Below, piece after piece: positions 50,590 through 61,578 of a stretch of DNA of 64,000 nucleotides. The notes beneath the pieces were generated by a model, which saw nothing but the letters and a program-made list of their open reading frames with translations, ran no database searches and was not told where the DNA came from. The DNA comes from Alicyclobacillus tolerans. Its GTDB lineage: Bacteria > Bacillota > Bacilli > Alicyclobacillales > Alicyclobacillaceae. The stretch is from NCBI RefSeq assembly GCF_021739485.1, contig NZ_JAJFNK010000012.1, forward strand, positions 1-64,000. The letters are read 5' to 3'. Each line of letters begins with the position of its first letter. The first letter of the stretch is position 1. Made by a program: the position numbers and the translations under genes.

Positions 50590-53500
50590 ATGAGCGTTCA
50601 AGGATTGCCTCCAAAACAGGGTCTTTACGATCCGCGGTTTGAGCACGACGCCTGCGGAATCGGATTTGTCGCTCACATTAAAGGGCAAAAATCCAATCGT
50701 ATCGTAAAACAGGCCCTGACTGCACTGCGGAATATGGATCATCGCGGAGCGCAGGGTAGTGAAGTAAATACAGGCGATGGAGCCGGAATATTGCTCCAAA
50801 TCCCTCATATTTTCTTTCGGCAAAATTGCCTCAATCTTCAAATCGAACTTCCGGAACCCGAGTATTACGGGGTTGGTATGGTGTTTCTGCCGCAAGACGA
50901 GCCGCTGCGCCGGAAGTTTGAACAAGTTGTCGAAAAGGTCATCGCTGAAGAAGGTCAGACGCTGCTTGGTTGGCGAACCGTTCCGGTGAACAACCAAAGC
51001 CTCGGAGACGTGGCGAAATCTGGGGAGCCTTTTGTGCGCCAAGTTTTTGTCGGACGCAGTAGTGATTTGTCTGATGCTGACGCATTTGAACGCAAACTGT
51101 ACGTGATTCGCAAACGCGCCGAACACGCGATCCGGAGGCCTGAGACGGCAGGGCGGCAGTTGTTTTACGTAGCCAGCCTGTCGTGCAGGACGATTGTCTA
51201 TAAAGGAATGCTGACCACCAGCCAACTGGAAGAGTACTACCCTGAATTGCTTGACGAAAGCGTAGAAACGGCCTTGGCATTGGTGCACTCGCGGTTTAGC
51301 ACCAACACGTTTCCGAGTTGGGAGCGGGCTCACCCCAACCGTTTTTTAATTCACAATGGCGAAATCAATACGCTGCGCGGCAACGTCAACTGGATGCACG
51401 CACGGCAGGCGTTGTTGGAATCTGACTTTTTTGGGGACGACATCAACAAGCTGCTTCCCATTATCGACGAGGACGGCAGTGACTCCGCTATGTTCGACAA
51501 CACGCTGGAGTTTTTGGTACTCGCGGGACGATCACTGCCTCATGCCGCGATGATGATGATTCCAGAACCCTGGTCCAATCACGAGACGATGAGTCCCGAG
51601 AAGCGGGCCTTTTACGAATACCACAGCTGCTTGATGGAACCTTGGGATGGTCCGGCCGCCATGGTCTTCACCGATGGGAAGCAAATTGCCGCGGTGCTTG
51701 ACCGCAACGGACTGCGTCCGGCCCGCTATTATGTGACCAAGGACGACTTGATTGTCCTCGCGTCGGAAGTCGGGGTTCTCGACATTCCCGCGAAAGACGT
51801 CGTGCAAAAGGAACGACTTCACCCGGGTCGCATGCTGCTCGTCGATTTGCAAGAACAGCGAATTGTCTCCGACGACGAGGTCAAAGAAAAAATTGCCCGG
51901 GAATTCCCCTACCGCGCATGGCTGGACGAACACCTGGTGCCGCTTGACGAGCTGCCAGACCCTGTGCACGTGCACGGACCGGATCACAAAACTTTGCAAC
52001 GCCGGCAAACCGCGTTCGGGTATACCTACGAAGTGCTCGATAAAATGGTGAAGCCCATGGCACAGGACGCCGTCGATCCGATCGGTTCGATGGGCGTGGA
52101 CGCGCCTTTGGCCGTCTTATCCAAAAAGCCCCAGCCTCTTTACAACTACTTTAAGCAGTTGTTTGCGCAGGTTACGAATCCGCCCATCGATGCGATTCGC
52201 GAAGAGATTATTACGGCGACGACCACGACGCTGGGACCGGAGCGAAACCTGCTCGACCCGCAGCCGGAAAGCTGCCGGCAGATTGAAGTGAAGACGCCGA
52301 TTTTGACGAATGAGGAGTTTGCTAAACTCATCCACTTAGACAGTGACGGATGGAAGTCGCAAGTTCTCTCGACGCTTTTTGACGTCCACCGCGGTGGACA
52401 AGGCCTCAAACAGGCTTTGGACGACTTGTTTGCTGCGGCAGATGAGGCGGTTGATGCGGGAGCCAACGTCTTGGTGCTCTCCGATCGGGGCATCGACGAA
52501 GAACGCGCCGCAATCCCGGCGCTTTTGGCTGTGGCCGGCGTACACCACCACTTGATTCGCAACGGCAAGCGCATGAAAGTGGGTCTTGTCATTGAATCCG
52601 GGGAACCCCGCGAAGTGCATCACTTCGCTTTGCTGATTGGTTACGGAGCCAGCGCCATCAATCCCTATTTGGCTTTGGAGTCCATTGACGACATGATTTT
52701 GCAAGGCGTTTTGACGGACCTCGACTTTGACGATGCAGTCCACAACTACGTCAAGGCGGCCACGAAAGGCGTGGTCAAGGTCTTGTCGAAAATGGGGATC
52801 TCCACCATCCAAAGCTACCACGGCGCACAGATCTTTGAAGCGGTGGGCCTGTCCCAAGAGGTCGTGGACCGGTACTTCACTTGGACGCCTTCGCGGATTG
52901 AAGGCATCGGCTTAGACGAAATTGCGCAGGAAGTCAAAATGCGGCATCAGCATGCCTTTGCCCAGAACGGCGACGTGGCTTTGGATTCGGGCGGACACAT
53001 GCGGTGGCGGCGCGACGGCGAAGCGCACTTATACAATCCGCAAACCGTCCATATGCTGCAATACGCCTGCCGGACCGACGATTACAACGTGTTTAAACAG
53101 TACTCTGCCCAGGTCAATGACCATTCGGCAGAACACTTTACCCTGCGCGGATTGCTGAACTTAAAACCGTCCGGGAATTCGGTGCCTATCGACGAAGTTG
53201 AACCGGTGGAGTCCATCATGAAGCGCTTCAAGACCGGTGCCATGTCTTACGGCTCCATCAGCAAGGAAGCACACGAGAGCTTGGCTATTGCGATGAACCG
53301 CATCGGAGGCAAGAGCAACACGGGTGAAGGCGGAGAAGACCCGGCCCGGTTTGTCCCGGATGAAAATGGGGACCTTCGCCGCAGCGCCATTAAACAGGTG
53401 GCTTCCGGAAGGTTCGGCGTAACGAGCAACTACCTCGTCAATGCAACCGAGATCCAAATCAAGATGGCCCAAGGCGCGAAACCGGGCGAAGGTGGGCAGC

Positions 53501-55182
53501 TTCCGGGCCGGAAGGTGTACCCGTGGATTGCCGAAGTCCGCCACTCGACGCCGGGCGTTGGGTTGATTTCGCCGCCTCCGCACCACGACATCTATTCGAT
53601 CGAAGACTTGGCAGAGCTCATTCACGACCTGAAAAACGCGAATCCTCAGGCTCGCATCAGCGTGAAACTGGTTGCAGAAGTCGGCGTGGGTACGATTGCA
53701 GCCGGTGTTGCCAAGGGCAAGGCGGACGTGGTGCTGATTAGCGGACACGACGGCGGCACTGGAGCCTCGCCGTTGACGAGCATTTACTACTCGGGACTGC
53801 CCTGGGAACTCGGACTGGCGGAAACCCATCAGACCTTGGTCTTAAATAACCTGCGCGATCGCATTGCCGTAGAGACGGACGGCAAGTTGATGACAGGCCG
53901 CGACGTCGTGATCGCCGCACTGCTCGGAGCGGAAGAGTTCGGCTTTGCGACGGCGCCGCTGGTGGTACTCGGCTGCGTCATGATGCGCGTCTGCCACCTC
54001 GACACGTGTCCGGTGGGTGTGGCCACGCAAAACCCGGAACTGCGCAAAAACTTCGCGGGTGACCCCGCCCACGTCGTCAACTTTATGCGCTTTATCGCAC
54101 AGGAAGTGCGCGAACTGATGGCGGAACTCGGTTGCCGCAGGATTGAAGAACTGGTCGGCCGGACCGATTTGTTGGAACCAAGCCGCGCTGTGGACCACTT
54201 TAAAGCGCAGGGCGTGGATTTGTCGGCGGTTTTGTACCAGCCGGAAGTTGGCGCCGAGGTCGGGCGGTATTGCCAAGTGCCGCAGGACCACAAGCTCGAT
54301 GACTCCCTCGATCGGCAGGTCTTGATTCCAAAAGCTATGCCGGCTCTAGAGGGGCGGGAAAGAGTCGACGAAGCCATTTCGATTCGAAACACCAACCGCG
54401 TCGCAGGCACATTGCTTGGCAGTGAAGTGACGCGGCGCTACGGGGCCGAGGGCCTCCCCGAAGACACCATTGTCTTCCGTTTTTCCGGCACTGCGGGGCA
54501 GAGCTTTGGTGCTTTTGTGCCGAAAGGCATGACCATGCTGCTTGAGGGTGATGCCAACGACTACGTGGGCAAAGGCCTCTCCGGAGGAAAAATCGCCGTG
54601 TATCCTCCCGAAAACGCAAGCTATGTAGCGGAAGACAACGTGGTGATCGGAAACGTCGCCTTGTACGGCGCGACTTCGGGCGAGGCGTACATCCGCGGCG
54701 TTGCCGGCGAGCGCTTTTGCGTGCGCAACAGCGGCGTACGGGCGGTCGTGGAAGGCGTCGGCGATCACGGTTGTGAATACATGACGGGAGGCCGCGTCGT
54801 GGTGTTGGGACGCACGGGCCGCAACTTTGGGGCTGGTATGTCTGGCGGCATCGCCTACGTCTACGATGAAGCTGGAGATTTTGACGTTCGGTGCAATACC
54901 GGCATAGTTTGGCTCGAAAGCCTGACAGACCCGGAAGAAATCGACGAAATCAAGCAGATGATTGTCAATCACATCCGCTACACGAACAGTGAACACGCCA
55001 AGCGAATCCTGAAAGACTGGGATGTCGAAGTCCATAAATTCGTCAAGGTGATCCCGAAGGACTTCAAGCGCATGCAAGAGGCCATCCAGGAAGCGGAACG
55101 CATGGGCCATACCGGAGCCGAAGCCATCATGGCAGCGTTTGAACAGAACAAAAACGATGTGGCCCGGGTTTCCGGCAACTAA
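50590..55182 (+). CDS. gltB: Glutamate synthase (NADPH) large subunit
   Basis: The large subunit (GltB; GltA in Bacillus naming) makes two glutamates from glutamine and 2-oxoglutarate. The ~1530-residue chain has the amidotransferase nucleophile Cys as C22 ([11 protein letters not shown], after a short propeptide), and a central and FMN/2-oxoglutarate domain ([14 protein letters not shown]). The 3Fe-4S cysteines are in [17 protein letters not shown] (near residue 1130) and the C-terminal GXGXG beta-helix contains [21 protein letters not shown] start it at the ATG at 50590; an open frame from 50479 lacks the family N-terminus. It is followed 48 bp later by gltD. Confidence 0.95.
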   Translation: MSVQGLPPKQGLYDPRFEHDACGIGFVAHIKGQKSNRIVKQALTALRNMDHRGAQGSEVNTGDGAGILLQIPHIFFRQNCLNLQIELPEPEYYGVGMVFLPQDEPLRRKFEQVVEKVIAEEGQTLLGWRTVPVNNQSLGDVAKSGEPFVRQVFVGRSSDLSDADAFERKLYVIRKRAEHAIRRPETAGRQLFYVASLSCRTIVYKGMLTTSQLEEYYPELLDESVETALALVHSRFSTNTFPSWERAHPNRFLIHNGEINTLRGNVNWMHARQALLESDFFGDDINKLLPIIDEDGSDSAMFDNTLEFLVLAGRSLPHAAMMMIPEPWSNHETMSPEKRAFYEYHSCLMEPWDGPAAMVFTDGKQIAAVLDRNGLRPARYYVTKDDLIVLASEVGVLDIPAKDVVQKERLHPGRMLLVDLQEQRIVSDDEVKEKIAREFPYRAWLDEHLVPLDELPDPVHVHGPDHKTLQRRQTAFGYTYEVLDKMVKPMAQDAVDPIGSMGVDAPLAVLSKKPQPLYNYFKQLFAQVTNPPIDAIREEIITATTTTLGPERNLLDPQPESCRQIEVKTPILTNEEFAKLIHLDSDGWKSQVLSTLFDVHRGGQGLKQALDDLFAAADEAVDAGANVLVLSDRGIDEERAAIPALLAVAGVHHHLIRNGKRMKVGLVIESGEPREVHHFALLIGYGASAINPYLALESIDDMILQGVLTDLDFDDAVHNYVKAATKGVVKVLSKMGISTIQSYHGAQIFEAVGLSQEVVDRYFTWTPSRIEGIGLDEIAQEVKMRHQHAFAQNGDVALDSGGHMRWRRDGEAHLYNPQTVHMLQYACRTDDYNVFKQYSAQVNDHSAEHFTLRGLLNLKPSGNSVPIDEVEPVESIMKRFKTGAMSYGSISKEAHESLAIAMNRIGGKSNTGEGGEDPARFVPDENGDLRRSAIKQVASGRFGVTSNYLVNATEIQIKMAQGAKPGEGGQLPGRKVYPWIAEVRHSTPGVGLISPPPHHDIYSIEDLAELIHDLKNANPQARISVKLVAEVGVGTIAAGVAKGKADVVLISGHDGGTGASPLTSIYYSGLPWELGLAETHQTLVLNNLRDRIAVETDGKLMTGRDVVIAALLGAEEFGFATAPLVVLGCVMMRVCHLDTCPVGVATQNPELRKNFAGDPAHVVNFMRFIAQEVRELMAELGCRRIEELVGRTDLLEPSRAVDHFKAQGVDLSAVLYQPEVGAEVGRYCQVPQDHKLDDSLDRQVLIPKAMPALEGRERVDEAISIRNTNRVAGTLLGSEVTRRYGAEGLPEDTIVFRFSGTAGQSFGAFVPKGMTMLLEGDANDYVGKGLSGGKIAVYPPENASYVAEDNVVIGNVALYGATSGEAYIRGVAGERFCVRNSGVRAVVEGVGDHGCEYMTGGRVVVLGRTGRNFGAGMSGGIAYVYDEAGDFDVRCNTGIVWLESLTDPEEIDEIKQMIVNHIRYTNSEHAKRILKDWDVEVHKFVKVIPKDFKRMQEAIQEAERMGHTGAEAIMAAFEQNKNDVARVSGN

Positions 55183-55230
55183 TTCGCTGGCTGGGTTCGG
55201 GTTTTACAACGGAGTGAAAGGAGTATCGCG

Positions 55231-56715
55231 ATGGGAAAGGCCACCGGGTTTGTGGAATACAAGCGCCAATTGGCATCGGATCGCCCCGTGCGGGAGCGTA
55301 TTTCGGATTGGAACGAGTTTCACGAGCACCTGACTGAACAAGAATTGCAAATTCAGGGTGCACGTTGCATGGATTGCGGTATTCCGTACTGCCACAGCGG
55401 GCTGATGCTCGGAGGAATGGCGGCCGGCTGCCCCGTGAACAACCTGATTCCTGAATGGAACGACCTGGTTTATCGCGGGATGTGGCGAGAAGCTCTGGAG
55501 AGGTTGTTGAAGACCAACAACTTCCCCGAGTTTACGGGCCGCGTGTGTCCGGCCCCGTGTGAAGGGTCTTGCACGGTAGGGTTGATTGGCGAGCCGGTTG
55601 CGATTAAGACGATCGAGCAAGAAATTATTGATCGCGGATTTGCGAACGGCTGGATGACAGCCGAGCCCCCTGCAGTTCGCACCGGCAAAAAGGTTGCCGT
55701 CGTCGGTTCCGGCCCGTCGGGATTGGCGTGTGCTGCACAGCTGAACAAAGCGGGTCATACGGTGACGGTGTTCGAGCGCGCCGACAGGGTCGGCGGATTG
55801 CTGATGTACGGCATTCCGAACATGAAGCTCGACAAAGCGGTGGTTCAGCGGCGGGTCGATTTGATGGCTGAAGAAGGCGTCCAGTTTGTGACGGGGACGG
55901 AAGTCGGCAAAGACTATCCAGCCCAGAAGCTGTTGGCAGAGTTTGACTCCGTCGTCCTTTGCGGCGGAGCTACCAAACCGCGCGACCTGCCGATTGAAGG
56001 CCGCGACCTCAAGGGCATTCACTTTGCCGTAGAGTTCTTGCATCAAAACACCAAGAGTCTGCTGGATTCGAACCACGAAGACGGCAACTACAACTCTGCC
56101 AAGGGATTGGATGTCATTATCATCGGGGGCGGCGACACAGGCACCGACTGCGTCGGCACGTCCATTCGGCACGGCTGCAACAGCGTCACGCAGTTTGAAA
56201 TCCTCGACAAGAGTCCTGTGTCTCGCGCAGCCAACAACCCTTGGCCGCAGTTTCCGCGCGTTTTCAAGGTCGATTACGGCCAGGAAGAAGCACAGGTTCT
56301 CTATGGAGATGACCCGCGACAGTACGCCATCATGAGCAAGCGCTTTGTGGGCGATGAAAACGGCCGCGTCAAGGGCATCGAAACCGTCCAAGTCGAGTGG
56401 AAAAAAGACGCCAACGGCCGGATGGGTCCTGTTGAAATCCCGGGGAGCGAAAAGTTTTGGCCAGCGCAGCTCGTGTTGTTGGCGATGGGCTTTTTAGGCC
56501 CCGAAGACCAACTGTTGGCGCAGCTTGGCGTCGAACGCGACGCGCGGTCGAACGTGAAGGCGCAGTACGGTGAGTTTGCGACCAGCATTCCCGGCGTATT
56601 TGCTGCGGGAGACATGCGGCGCGGGCAGAGCCTGGTCGTCTGGGCCATCAACGAAGGGCGCGCGGCAGCACGGGAGTGCGACCGCTTCCTGATGGGAGAA
56701 ACCCAGTTGCCGTAA
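55231..56715 (+). CDS. gltD: Glutamate synthase small subunit
   Basis: GltD is the FAD and NADPH-binding subunit that feeds electrons to GltB. The 494-residue protein has N-terminal cluster cysteines ([23 protein letters not shown]), an FAD loop ([17 protein letters not shown]), the NADPH loop ([17 protein letters not shown]) and the closing FAD motif [27 protein letters not shown] lies just before the ATG. Length and order match the standard gltBD operon, which ends in a strong terminator. Confidence 0.95.
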   Translation: MGKATGFVEYKRQLASDRPVRERISDWNEFHEHLTEQELQIQGARCMDCGIPYCHSGLMLGGMAAGCPVNNLIPEWNDLVYRGMWREALERLLKTNNFPEFTGRVCPAPCEGSCTVGLIGEPVAIKTIEQEIIDRGFANGWMTAEPPAVRTGKKVAVVGSGPSGLACAAQLNKAGHTVTVFERADRVGGLLMYGIPNMKLDKAVVQRRVDLMAEEGVQFVTGTEVGKDYPAQKLLAEFDSVVLCGGATKPRDLPIEGRDLKGIHFAVEFLHQNTKSLLDSNHEDGNYNSAKGLDVIIIGGGDTGTDCVGTSIRHGCNSVTQFEILDKSPVSRAANNPWPQFPRVFKVDYGQEEAQVLYGDDPRQYAIMSKRFVGDENGRVKGIETVQVEWKKDANGRMGPVEIPGSEKFWPAQLVLLAMGFLGPEDQLLAQLGVERDARSNVKAQYGEFATSIPGVFAAGDMRRGQSLVVWAINEGRAAARECDRFLMGETQLP

Positions 56716-56760
56716 GGATTTGGGTGTCCCTTAGGATGGGAAATCGGAAAAAACGCGAAG

Positions 56761-56807
56761 CAACCGGGTGTGCCAGGGGTTAACCTAAGGCACCCGGTTG
56801 TTTTTTT
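56761..56807 (+). terminator. Intrinsic terminator after gltD
   Basis: CAACCGGGTG (56761-56770) pairs with CACCCGGTTG (56791-56800), followed by seven T. The loop holds the stop codon of the convergent membrane-protein gene (TTA at 56780-56782), so the element also covers its 3' end. Confidence 0.88.
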
Positions 56808-58267
56808 GCCAGCGGCCACTGCAGTAAAAACGCCCATGCTCCAATGAGGGCCAAGCTGCCACCGATCGCCAAAAGCGGCAACGCCCAATGGCTTCCAGCT
56901 CCAGCGTCGAGCAATCCGAACGACAATGCCATCAAAATCACGCCAACAGTGGAAGCGGCTGCCTGAAGCAGCGGGACTAGGGTACTCGGCGGACGGCGGC
57001 CGAAGAGCACGGGGAAAAACGCGTAGCCGATTCCGTATACCAGGCTTGTTATCCATCCTAAAAACAGCAAGTGCAAGGCCAAGGCAGACAGCGGGGTCAG
57101 ACCCATGGCCAGGTGCACTCCTAAGACCAAGGCAAATCCCCAGCCGACCCACCACAACAATCCCGTCGGATCGGAGAGAGATGGAAACGCGCGTGGCATG
57201 ACCCACAAAAAGCTCCCAGCGGTCCAGATGAAGGCGATGCCTAAAATGCGAATTCCCAAGTCGAAAGCCCAGTTGGAAAAGTGGACTCCTGCGGCGGCTG
57301 TGACAACTCCAAGCAGCCACAGTCCCTGCCCAATTTGCGCCTGCGTTCGGCTGGACACCGAAAAGCCAGCCAAACGCGGGTATAGGTGAAGCGCGACCGA
57401 TAAGACCGTTCCGGCAATCCATCCGTAGTCCACAAGAATTGTGACCGCTGCAGGTTCCGAATACGGGAAGTTCAAGGTGGAGTCAAAAACGTTCCACAAC
57501 GCAATAAAAACCCCAGCTAAAAACAGCATCAACGAGATGTCCGTTCCGCGTTGGGCCACCTTGTCGGTTTCAGCTGCTGCCGTAGAAGGCCCGAATAAAC
57601 GCTGTAACACGGTCTGTGCGGGATTCAGTACCCAAGCCGCTCTCCCCGATTTGGTCGCCAAGAGGCCCTCCTTAGATTGCGGCAGAGAAGATTGCGGTCG
57701 GGATTCGGGTTCCACTGGGTTCGCCGCATCCGACACTTCGCCGCTTGCACCGACCTCGTTGGCAGCTCGCTTCTTGCGTTTGGCGGCCACGGCCGACAGG
57801 ATGTTGAACATGAACAGGGCTGGCGCTAAGGTTTGAAGCACCCACCCCAGGAGAAGCACCGCACCCAAATGGGTCCCAGCAGCCACTGTAATGGCCGCGA
57901 TGCCCAGTTCTGCTGCTACAAGTTGAATCCAGCCGACGACGGGAAACGGCGGTTTGAGGCCAGCGGAAAGGCCGAGAACGGCATAGGTCATGCCGTAGAT
58001 CATCATCGTCAACCATCCGTACGGATTTAGTTCTACGTGAATCGGCAGGATATCCGATATCCAGTTTGGGTTCAGGGCCATGAGTCCCCCAAGCAGTGCA
58101 CCTACCGTGAAATTGACGAATGCCACAGCGATGAATGCGCCTGGCAGCTTGCCAACTTTTTCAAGGATGGAATGCGCGATGACCGGATTTTTTGGACCTG
58201 GACCGACACTTGCAGAATGCTCAGTGACTGGATGCAAAGCAGGTCCGTCGAGATGCTCTTTGGTCAT
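56780..58267 (-). CDS. Multi-pass membrane protein with COX1/NnrS-like repeats
   Basis: This 495-residue protein has about 12 hydrophobic segments in two halves separated by a charged Ser/Ala/Glu linker. Each half contains a similar helix pair: HVELNPYGWLTMMIYGMTYA in the first, LALHLLFLGWITSLVYGIGY plus AFFP in the second. The pattern H-x-x-L-x-x-x-GW-x-x-x-x-x-YG-x-x-Y recalls heme-copper-oxidase-like (COX1/NnrS-type) membrane proteins. Most of the histidines that bind heme and copper are not evident, so catalysis is doubtful. The gene is monocistronic and convergent with gltD. Confidence 0.65.
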   Translation of the reverse strand: MTKEHLDGPALHPVTEHSASVGPGPKNPVIAHSILEKVGKLPGAFIAVAFVNFTVGALLGGLMALNPNWISDILPIHVELNPYGWLTMMIYGMTYAVLGLSAGLKPPFPVVGWIQLVAAELGIAAITVAAGTHLGAVLLLGWVLQTLAPALFMFNILSAVAAKRKKRAANEVGASGEVSDAANPVEPESRPQSSLPQSKEGLLATKSGRAAWVLNPAQTVLQRLFGPSTAAAETDKVAQRGTDISLMLFLAGVFIALWNVFDSTLNFPYSEPAAVTILVDYGWIAGTVLSVALHLYPRLAGFSVSSRTQAQIGQGLWLLGVVTAAAGVHFSNWAFDLGIRILGIAFIWTAGSFLWVMPRAFPSLSDPTGLLWWVGWGFALVLGVHLAMGLTPLSALALHLLFLGWITSLVYGIGYAFFPVLFGRRPPSTLVPLLQAAASTVGVILMALSFGLLDAGAGSHWALPLLAIGGSLALIGAWAFLLQWPLAKKQPGALG

Positions 58268-58477
58268 GTTAACCTCCTAGCCGGGTGGCGGGGAAAACGG
58301 GAGTTCCTGTCTGCCCGCAAAAGTTTTCGTGACGAACATAGCACATGCGCCCTGTCTGAGATGTGCGGAGAATCATATTTCAGTCCACAGGCATTTTGGA
58401 CAACGCGCGGCCGTACCTTAATCATGATGCCATTCCCTGACGAGAAAAGGAAACCTGCAAACGAGGAGGAGCCCACA

Positions 58478-59425
58478 GTGAAAATCGCAATCGCGGAAGA
58501 CTTGTGGATGCCTGTCCCTAAGTGGCTGCAACTAAACCACCACGTGGTTTATAACCAGAGGTTGTTTGAGGACCAAGCAGCGCTCGCCACGGCCGCCCAG
58601 GACGCGCACGCGTTGATTGTCCGCAACAAAACCAAGGTCGATGCGCAGCTGCTTAAGCGCCTGACCAAACTTCAAGTCGTGGGCCGATTGGGCGTCGGAT
58701 TAGACAACATCCACCTTCCGACGTGCCGCGAACGCGGGATTACAGTGATTGCCGCCAGGGGGTTCAACGCAAACTCCGTCGTGGAATACGTCATGGCGTC
58801 GATGTTTCACCACGCGCGTTTTCTCAGCCGGTGCGACCGGCTGACCAAGGGCGGGCTTTGGAACCGGGAACTTGCGACCGGTCGCGAGATAGGGGGCAAG
58901 ACGCTTGGGCTGATTGGCGTAGGCGACATCGGTCAACGTGTGGCGATGCGCGCAAAGGCGATGGGAATGCACGTTTTAGCCTACGACCCCGTATTGCTTC
59001 GGTCTCACATGCTTGTCCAAGACTTTGATGTGCAACTGGTCAACCTCAAAAAGCTGTGCGAGGAATCCGACTACGTATCCATCCACGTACCCTTGCTGCC
59101 CGAGACGCGCCACCTCATCGGCGAGAGCGAATTAAACGCCATGAAGGAAACGACGGTGATCATCAACACGTCACGCGGCGGGATTGTCGACGAAAAGGCT
59201 TTGCTGGACAGCTTGCAGCAGTGGCCCCAGCGCTTTGCGGTTCTGGATGTGAGGGAAGTGGAGCCACCCGCTCCAAACGACGCATTCAGACAACTGGAGA
59301 ACGTCCTGTTAACGCCCCATATTGCCGGCATCACTCACGAGTCTTCCAAGCGCGTTAGCGAATTTGTCTTGGAAGAGGTCGACAAGAAGCTGCGCAAACT
59401 CCCGTTTCAAGGAGCGGTCATCTGA
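58478..59425 (+). CDS. D-isomer-specific 2-hydroxyacid dehydrogenase
   Basis: This ~315-residue NAD-dependent dehydrogenase has the Rossmann loop LGLIGVGDIGQRVAMRAKAMG and all three active-site residues: Arg in INTSRGGIVDE, Glu in DVREVEPP and His in LTPHIAGITHES. It oxidises or reduces a D-2-hydroxyacid; serine-pathway or sulfolactate-type substrates are possible, but none can be assigned. GAGGAGG lies 7 bases before the GTG at 58478; the frame is open upstream to 58037 but overlaps the divergent gene. No clear operon partner exists. Confidence 0.87.
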   Translation: MKIAIAEDLWMPVPKWLQLNHHVVYNQRLFEDQAALATAAQDAHALIVRNKTKVDAQLLKRLTKLQVVGRLGVGLDNIHLPTCRERGITVIAARGFNANSVVEYVMASMFHHARFLSRCDRLTKGGLWNRELATGREIGGKTLGLIGVGDIGQRVAMRAKAMGMHVLAYDPVLLRSHMLVQDFDVQLVNLKKLCEESDYVSIHVPLLPETRHLIGESELNAMKETTVIINTSRGGIVDEKALLDSLQQWPQRFAVLDVREVEPPAPNDAFRQLENVLLTPHIAGITHESSKRVSEFVLEEVDKKLRKLPFQGAVI

Positions 59426-59428
59426 AAG

Positions 59429-59611
59429 TCAGAGGAGGTTTGCGCGCATGCAGTAACACGACATTCCGTCCATGAACACTGGGAGATAACCCAGTTCAAT
59501 AAGTTCTGATAGACGTTCGTTCAAAGAGATTCCTTCCTCTTCCAAGCCTGCAATGTCAAAGTGGACCCATGCTGGCAGGTCGCCTTCTGCCTGATTTGTT
59601 GTGGACTTCAT
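59429..59611 (-). CDS. Small hypothetical protein, 60 residues
   Basis: The ATG at 59611 is preceded by GGGGAGGGTGGCAAC, a strong ribosome binding site. The product is acidic, with AWVHFDIAGLEEEGISLNER and a C-terminal Cys-x-Cys (SCYCMRANLL). I do not recognise it. It converges with the dehydrogenase gene, whose stop is 3 bp away. Confidence 0.6.
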   Translation of the reverse strand: MKSTTNQAEGDLPAWVHFDIAGLEEEGISLNERLSELIELGYLPVFMDGMSCYCMRANLL

Positions 59612-59953
59612 GTTGCCACCCTCCCCTTTGTGCTGCAAAGTGCCGCTTTGGCGCCTGCGCGGACGCCGTGCGTTTGACGCTAAACTCCCTTTCGCCTTTC
59701 GACGTTTTACACTATGCTCCCGGTACACTTGCCGTTATAGAAACCACGCTAAGCATGGGGGTGTTTTGATGGGGGTAAAATGCGTTTGGGTAATTGCGAT
59801 GGGATGGGGCATCCGCAGCCGGCGTCTTTCGCAACGCGTCGAGCGATTGCAAATGAGGGCAATTCTGCTAGTATGAAAAACAGGTAAGAACCGCCAAAAT
59901 ACGGGTTCGAAAGCCAATCGCGCGGCAAACGCGTGACGAGCGGAGGTCAAATC
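59612..59953. other. Intergenic region with Dabb-gene promoter
   Basis: The only supported site is a promoter for the downstream gene: TTGCAA (59847-59852), 16-base spacer, TAGTAT (59869-59874). A 35-codon frame at 59769-59876 has no good ribosome binding site, and I do not call it. Confidence 0.5.
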
Positions 59954-60250
59954 ATGGTAGAACATATGGTTATGATTAAGTTTGGCGAACAAACCACGAA
60001 GGAACAAAAGGACGAAGTCATTTCGCGTGCACGCAACTTACAAAATCTCATCCCCGGAATCATCGACCTTAAAGTTGGCCACAATTTCAGCACTCGCAGC
60101 CAGGGTTATGACATTGGCTTGACAGTCCGTTTTGAACGCCGCGATCAGTTAGAAGCCTACGGCCCTCACCCGGAGCATCAGAAACTGGTGGCCTATATGA
60201 ACGAAGTAGGAGCACACCCGCCACTTGTCGTCGACTTCGAGACGGAGTGA
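59954..60250 (+). CDS. Dabb (stress-responsive alpha/beta barrel) protein
   Basis: This ~98-residue protein has the Dabb fold pattern: an N-terminal strand MVEHMVMIKF, a helix, IDLKVGHNFSTRSQGYDIGL, and the C-terminal HPEHQKLVAYM. Dabb proteins form dimeric ferredoxin-like barrels; they are linked to stress response and in some cases to polyketide cyclisation or heme-related chemistry. GGAGGTCAAATC precedes the ATG. A possible promoter lies at 59847-59874. Confidence 0.83.
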   Translation: MVEHMVMIKFGEQTTKEQKDEVISRARNLQNLIPGIIDLKVGHNFSTRSQGYDIGLTVRFERRDQLEAYGPHPEHQKLVAYMNEVGAHPPLVVDFETE

Positions 60251-60272
60251 ATGACTAGAAGGGAACGGCAGC

Positions 60273-61214
60273 ATGATGTGGATTGCAGGAATTCTGCTGA
60301 TTTTCGCCGGAGTCATACTGGCGATCGCGGCGTGGATTGCGGCGCGTTACACCCGACTGAGGAGCGATTTTCCCAACCCCTCGTACAAGGAGGCGCAACT
60401 TCGACCTAAGGTCCAGTCCTTTTTGGCGGACGACGTCAGTGTCACCTGGATTGGGCACTCCACCCTCTACATCAACTTGTTTGGCATCCGCATCCTCACG
60501 GACCCCGTGTTTTCGGAAAAGGTCGGGGTGTCCGTGGCGCGTCTTGCCACCGTGGGTCCAAAGCGCTATACGGGACCAGCGGTGGCGCTTGAGGATGTGG
60601 GTCCTGTCGACGTGGTCTTGCTGTCTCATGCACATTTAGATCACTTTGATTTGCCAAGTTTGCGACAGATTGCGTCGGGTCAGACGGAAGTGGTGACGGC
60701 AGAAGCCACCAGCCGGCTGCTTCGGCGCTTGCCGTTCCATAAAGTCCACGAAGCTCACCACGACCAGGTTTTGCAATTGCGAAACGGGTTGAAGGTACTG
60801 CCGGTTCCAGTCCGGCACTGGGGGCGGCGGTATCCGTGGAACAAAGACTATGGCTGGACAGGCTATTTACTGGAGTATCGCGGAGTGCGCCTGTTTTTCG
60901 CGGGGGACACCGCGTACACTCCGGATTTCCAAAGGCTTGTCGAACACGGGCCGATTGACCTCGCGTTCATCCCCATCGGAGCCTACGCGCCAGACAACTT
61001 TCAAAGGTCGCACTGCACTCCGGAACAAGCCTGGCAAATGTTTTTGGACAGCGGTGCAAAGCGGCTGGTGCCGATTCATTGGAACACGTTCGTACTTTCC
61101 AAGGAACCTGTCGATGAACCGCTGCAAAGGCTGCTAACCGCTGCGGGCGACGCCGCAGACCGGATTGTGTTGAGGGAGCCCGGCGCTGTATTTCGGCTTT
61201 CACAAGACCCATAG
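60273..61214 (+). CDS. Membrane-anchored metallo-beta-lactamase fold hydrolase (NAPE-PLD-like)
   Basis: This 313-residue protein has one N-terminal membrane segment (IAGILLIFAGVILAIAAWIA) and a metallo-beta-lactamase domain. The zinc motif is SHAHLDHFDL, with later ligands in FAGDTAYTPDF and PIHWNTFVLS. The TWIGHSTLYI and PIGAYAPDN segments are characteristic of the NAPE-phospholipase D/UlaG-like branch. A lipid phosphodiester is a plausible substrate but not shown. The gene follows the Dabb gene by 22 bp, so they may be co-transcribed. Confidence 0.83.
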   Translation: MMWIAGILLIFAGVILAIAAWIAARYTRLRSDFPNPSYKEAQLRPKVQSFLADDVSVTWIGHSTLYINLFGIRILTDPVFSEKVGVSVARLATVGPKRYTGPAVALEDVGPVDVVLLSHAHLDHFDLPSLRQIASGQTEVVTAEATSRLLRRLPFHKVHEAHHDQVLQLRNGLKVLPVPVRHWGRRYPWNKDYGWTGYLLEYRGVRLFFAGDTAYTPDFQRLVEHGPIDLAFIPIGAYAPDNFQRSHCTPEQAWQMFLDSGAKRLVPIHWNTFVLSKEPVDEPLQRLLTAAGDAADRIVLREPGAVFRLSQDP

Positions 61215-61311
61215 AGATACCCCTGCTTGGTCTAGAATCTGTCTGTCAGCATCCAACTGTCACCATCAAAGCGCATTTAAATGAGTGCAAAACAAAATCG
61301 CGATCGGACCC

Positions 61312-61335
61312 ACCGGGTTGCTAAGGCGACCCGGT
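61312..61335. terminator. Terminator after the hydrolase gene
   Basis: ACCGGGTTGC (61312-61321) pairs with GCGACCCGGT (61326-61335) around TAAG with one wobble, then TTTAG. The stretch 61215-61578 otherwise holds only the cre site at 61492. Confidence 0.6.
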
Positions 61336-61491
61336 TTAGTGTCACGGGAGACCCAGGTAACGTGTTTCTACCTCCATCAAAAAACATAAATTTTAGATAT
61401 TTTCAGTATTGTGTTAGCAGACTTCCCATGATAACGTCAAAACCATAGAGTTTTATGCCAGTTTGGCGTGACGGCAGCCGCCCATCCTGTT

Positions 61492-61505
61492 TGTAAGCGC
61501 TGTCA
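61492..61505. promoter_or_regulatory. CcpA cre site upstream of SDR gene
   Basis: TGTAAGCGCTGTCA matches all 14 positions of the Bacillus cre consensus TGWAANCGNTNWCA. It is about 74 bases upstream of the SDR start codon. Confidence 0.75.
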
Positions 61506-61578
61506 ACCGTGGTCGGTAGTTTCGACAACAGACGGAGTAAGGCACGATTTTGGTCAAATGAGCAGGGGGGGAGACAAC

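Noticed and set aside
55204-56391. 395-codon minus-strand frame opposite gltD
   Set aside because: gltD is certain on the plus strand; the antisense frame has no family features.
59601-59876. Short frames between 59.6 and 59.9 kb
   Set aside because: No ribosome binding site, unusual composition, and overlap with the small minus-strand gene and the Dabb promoter.
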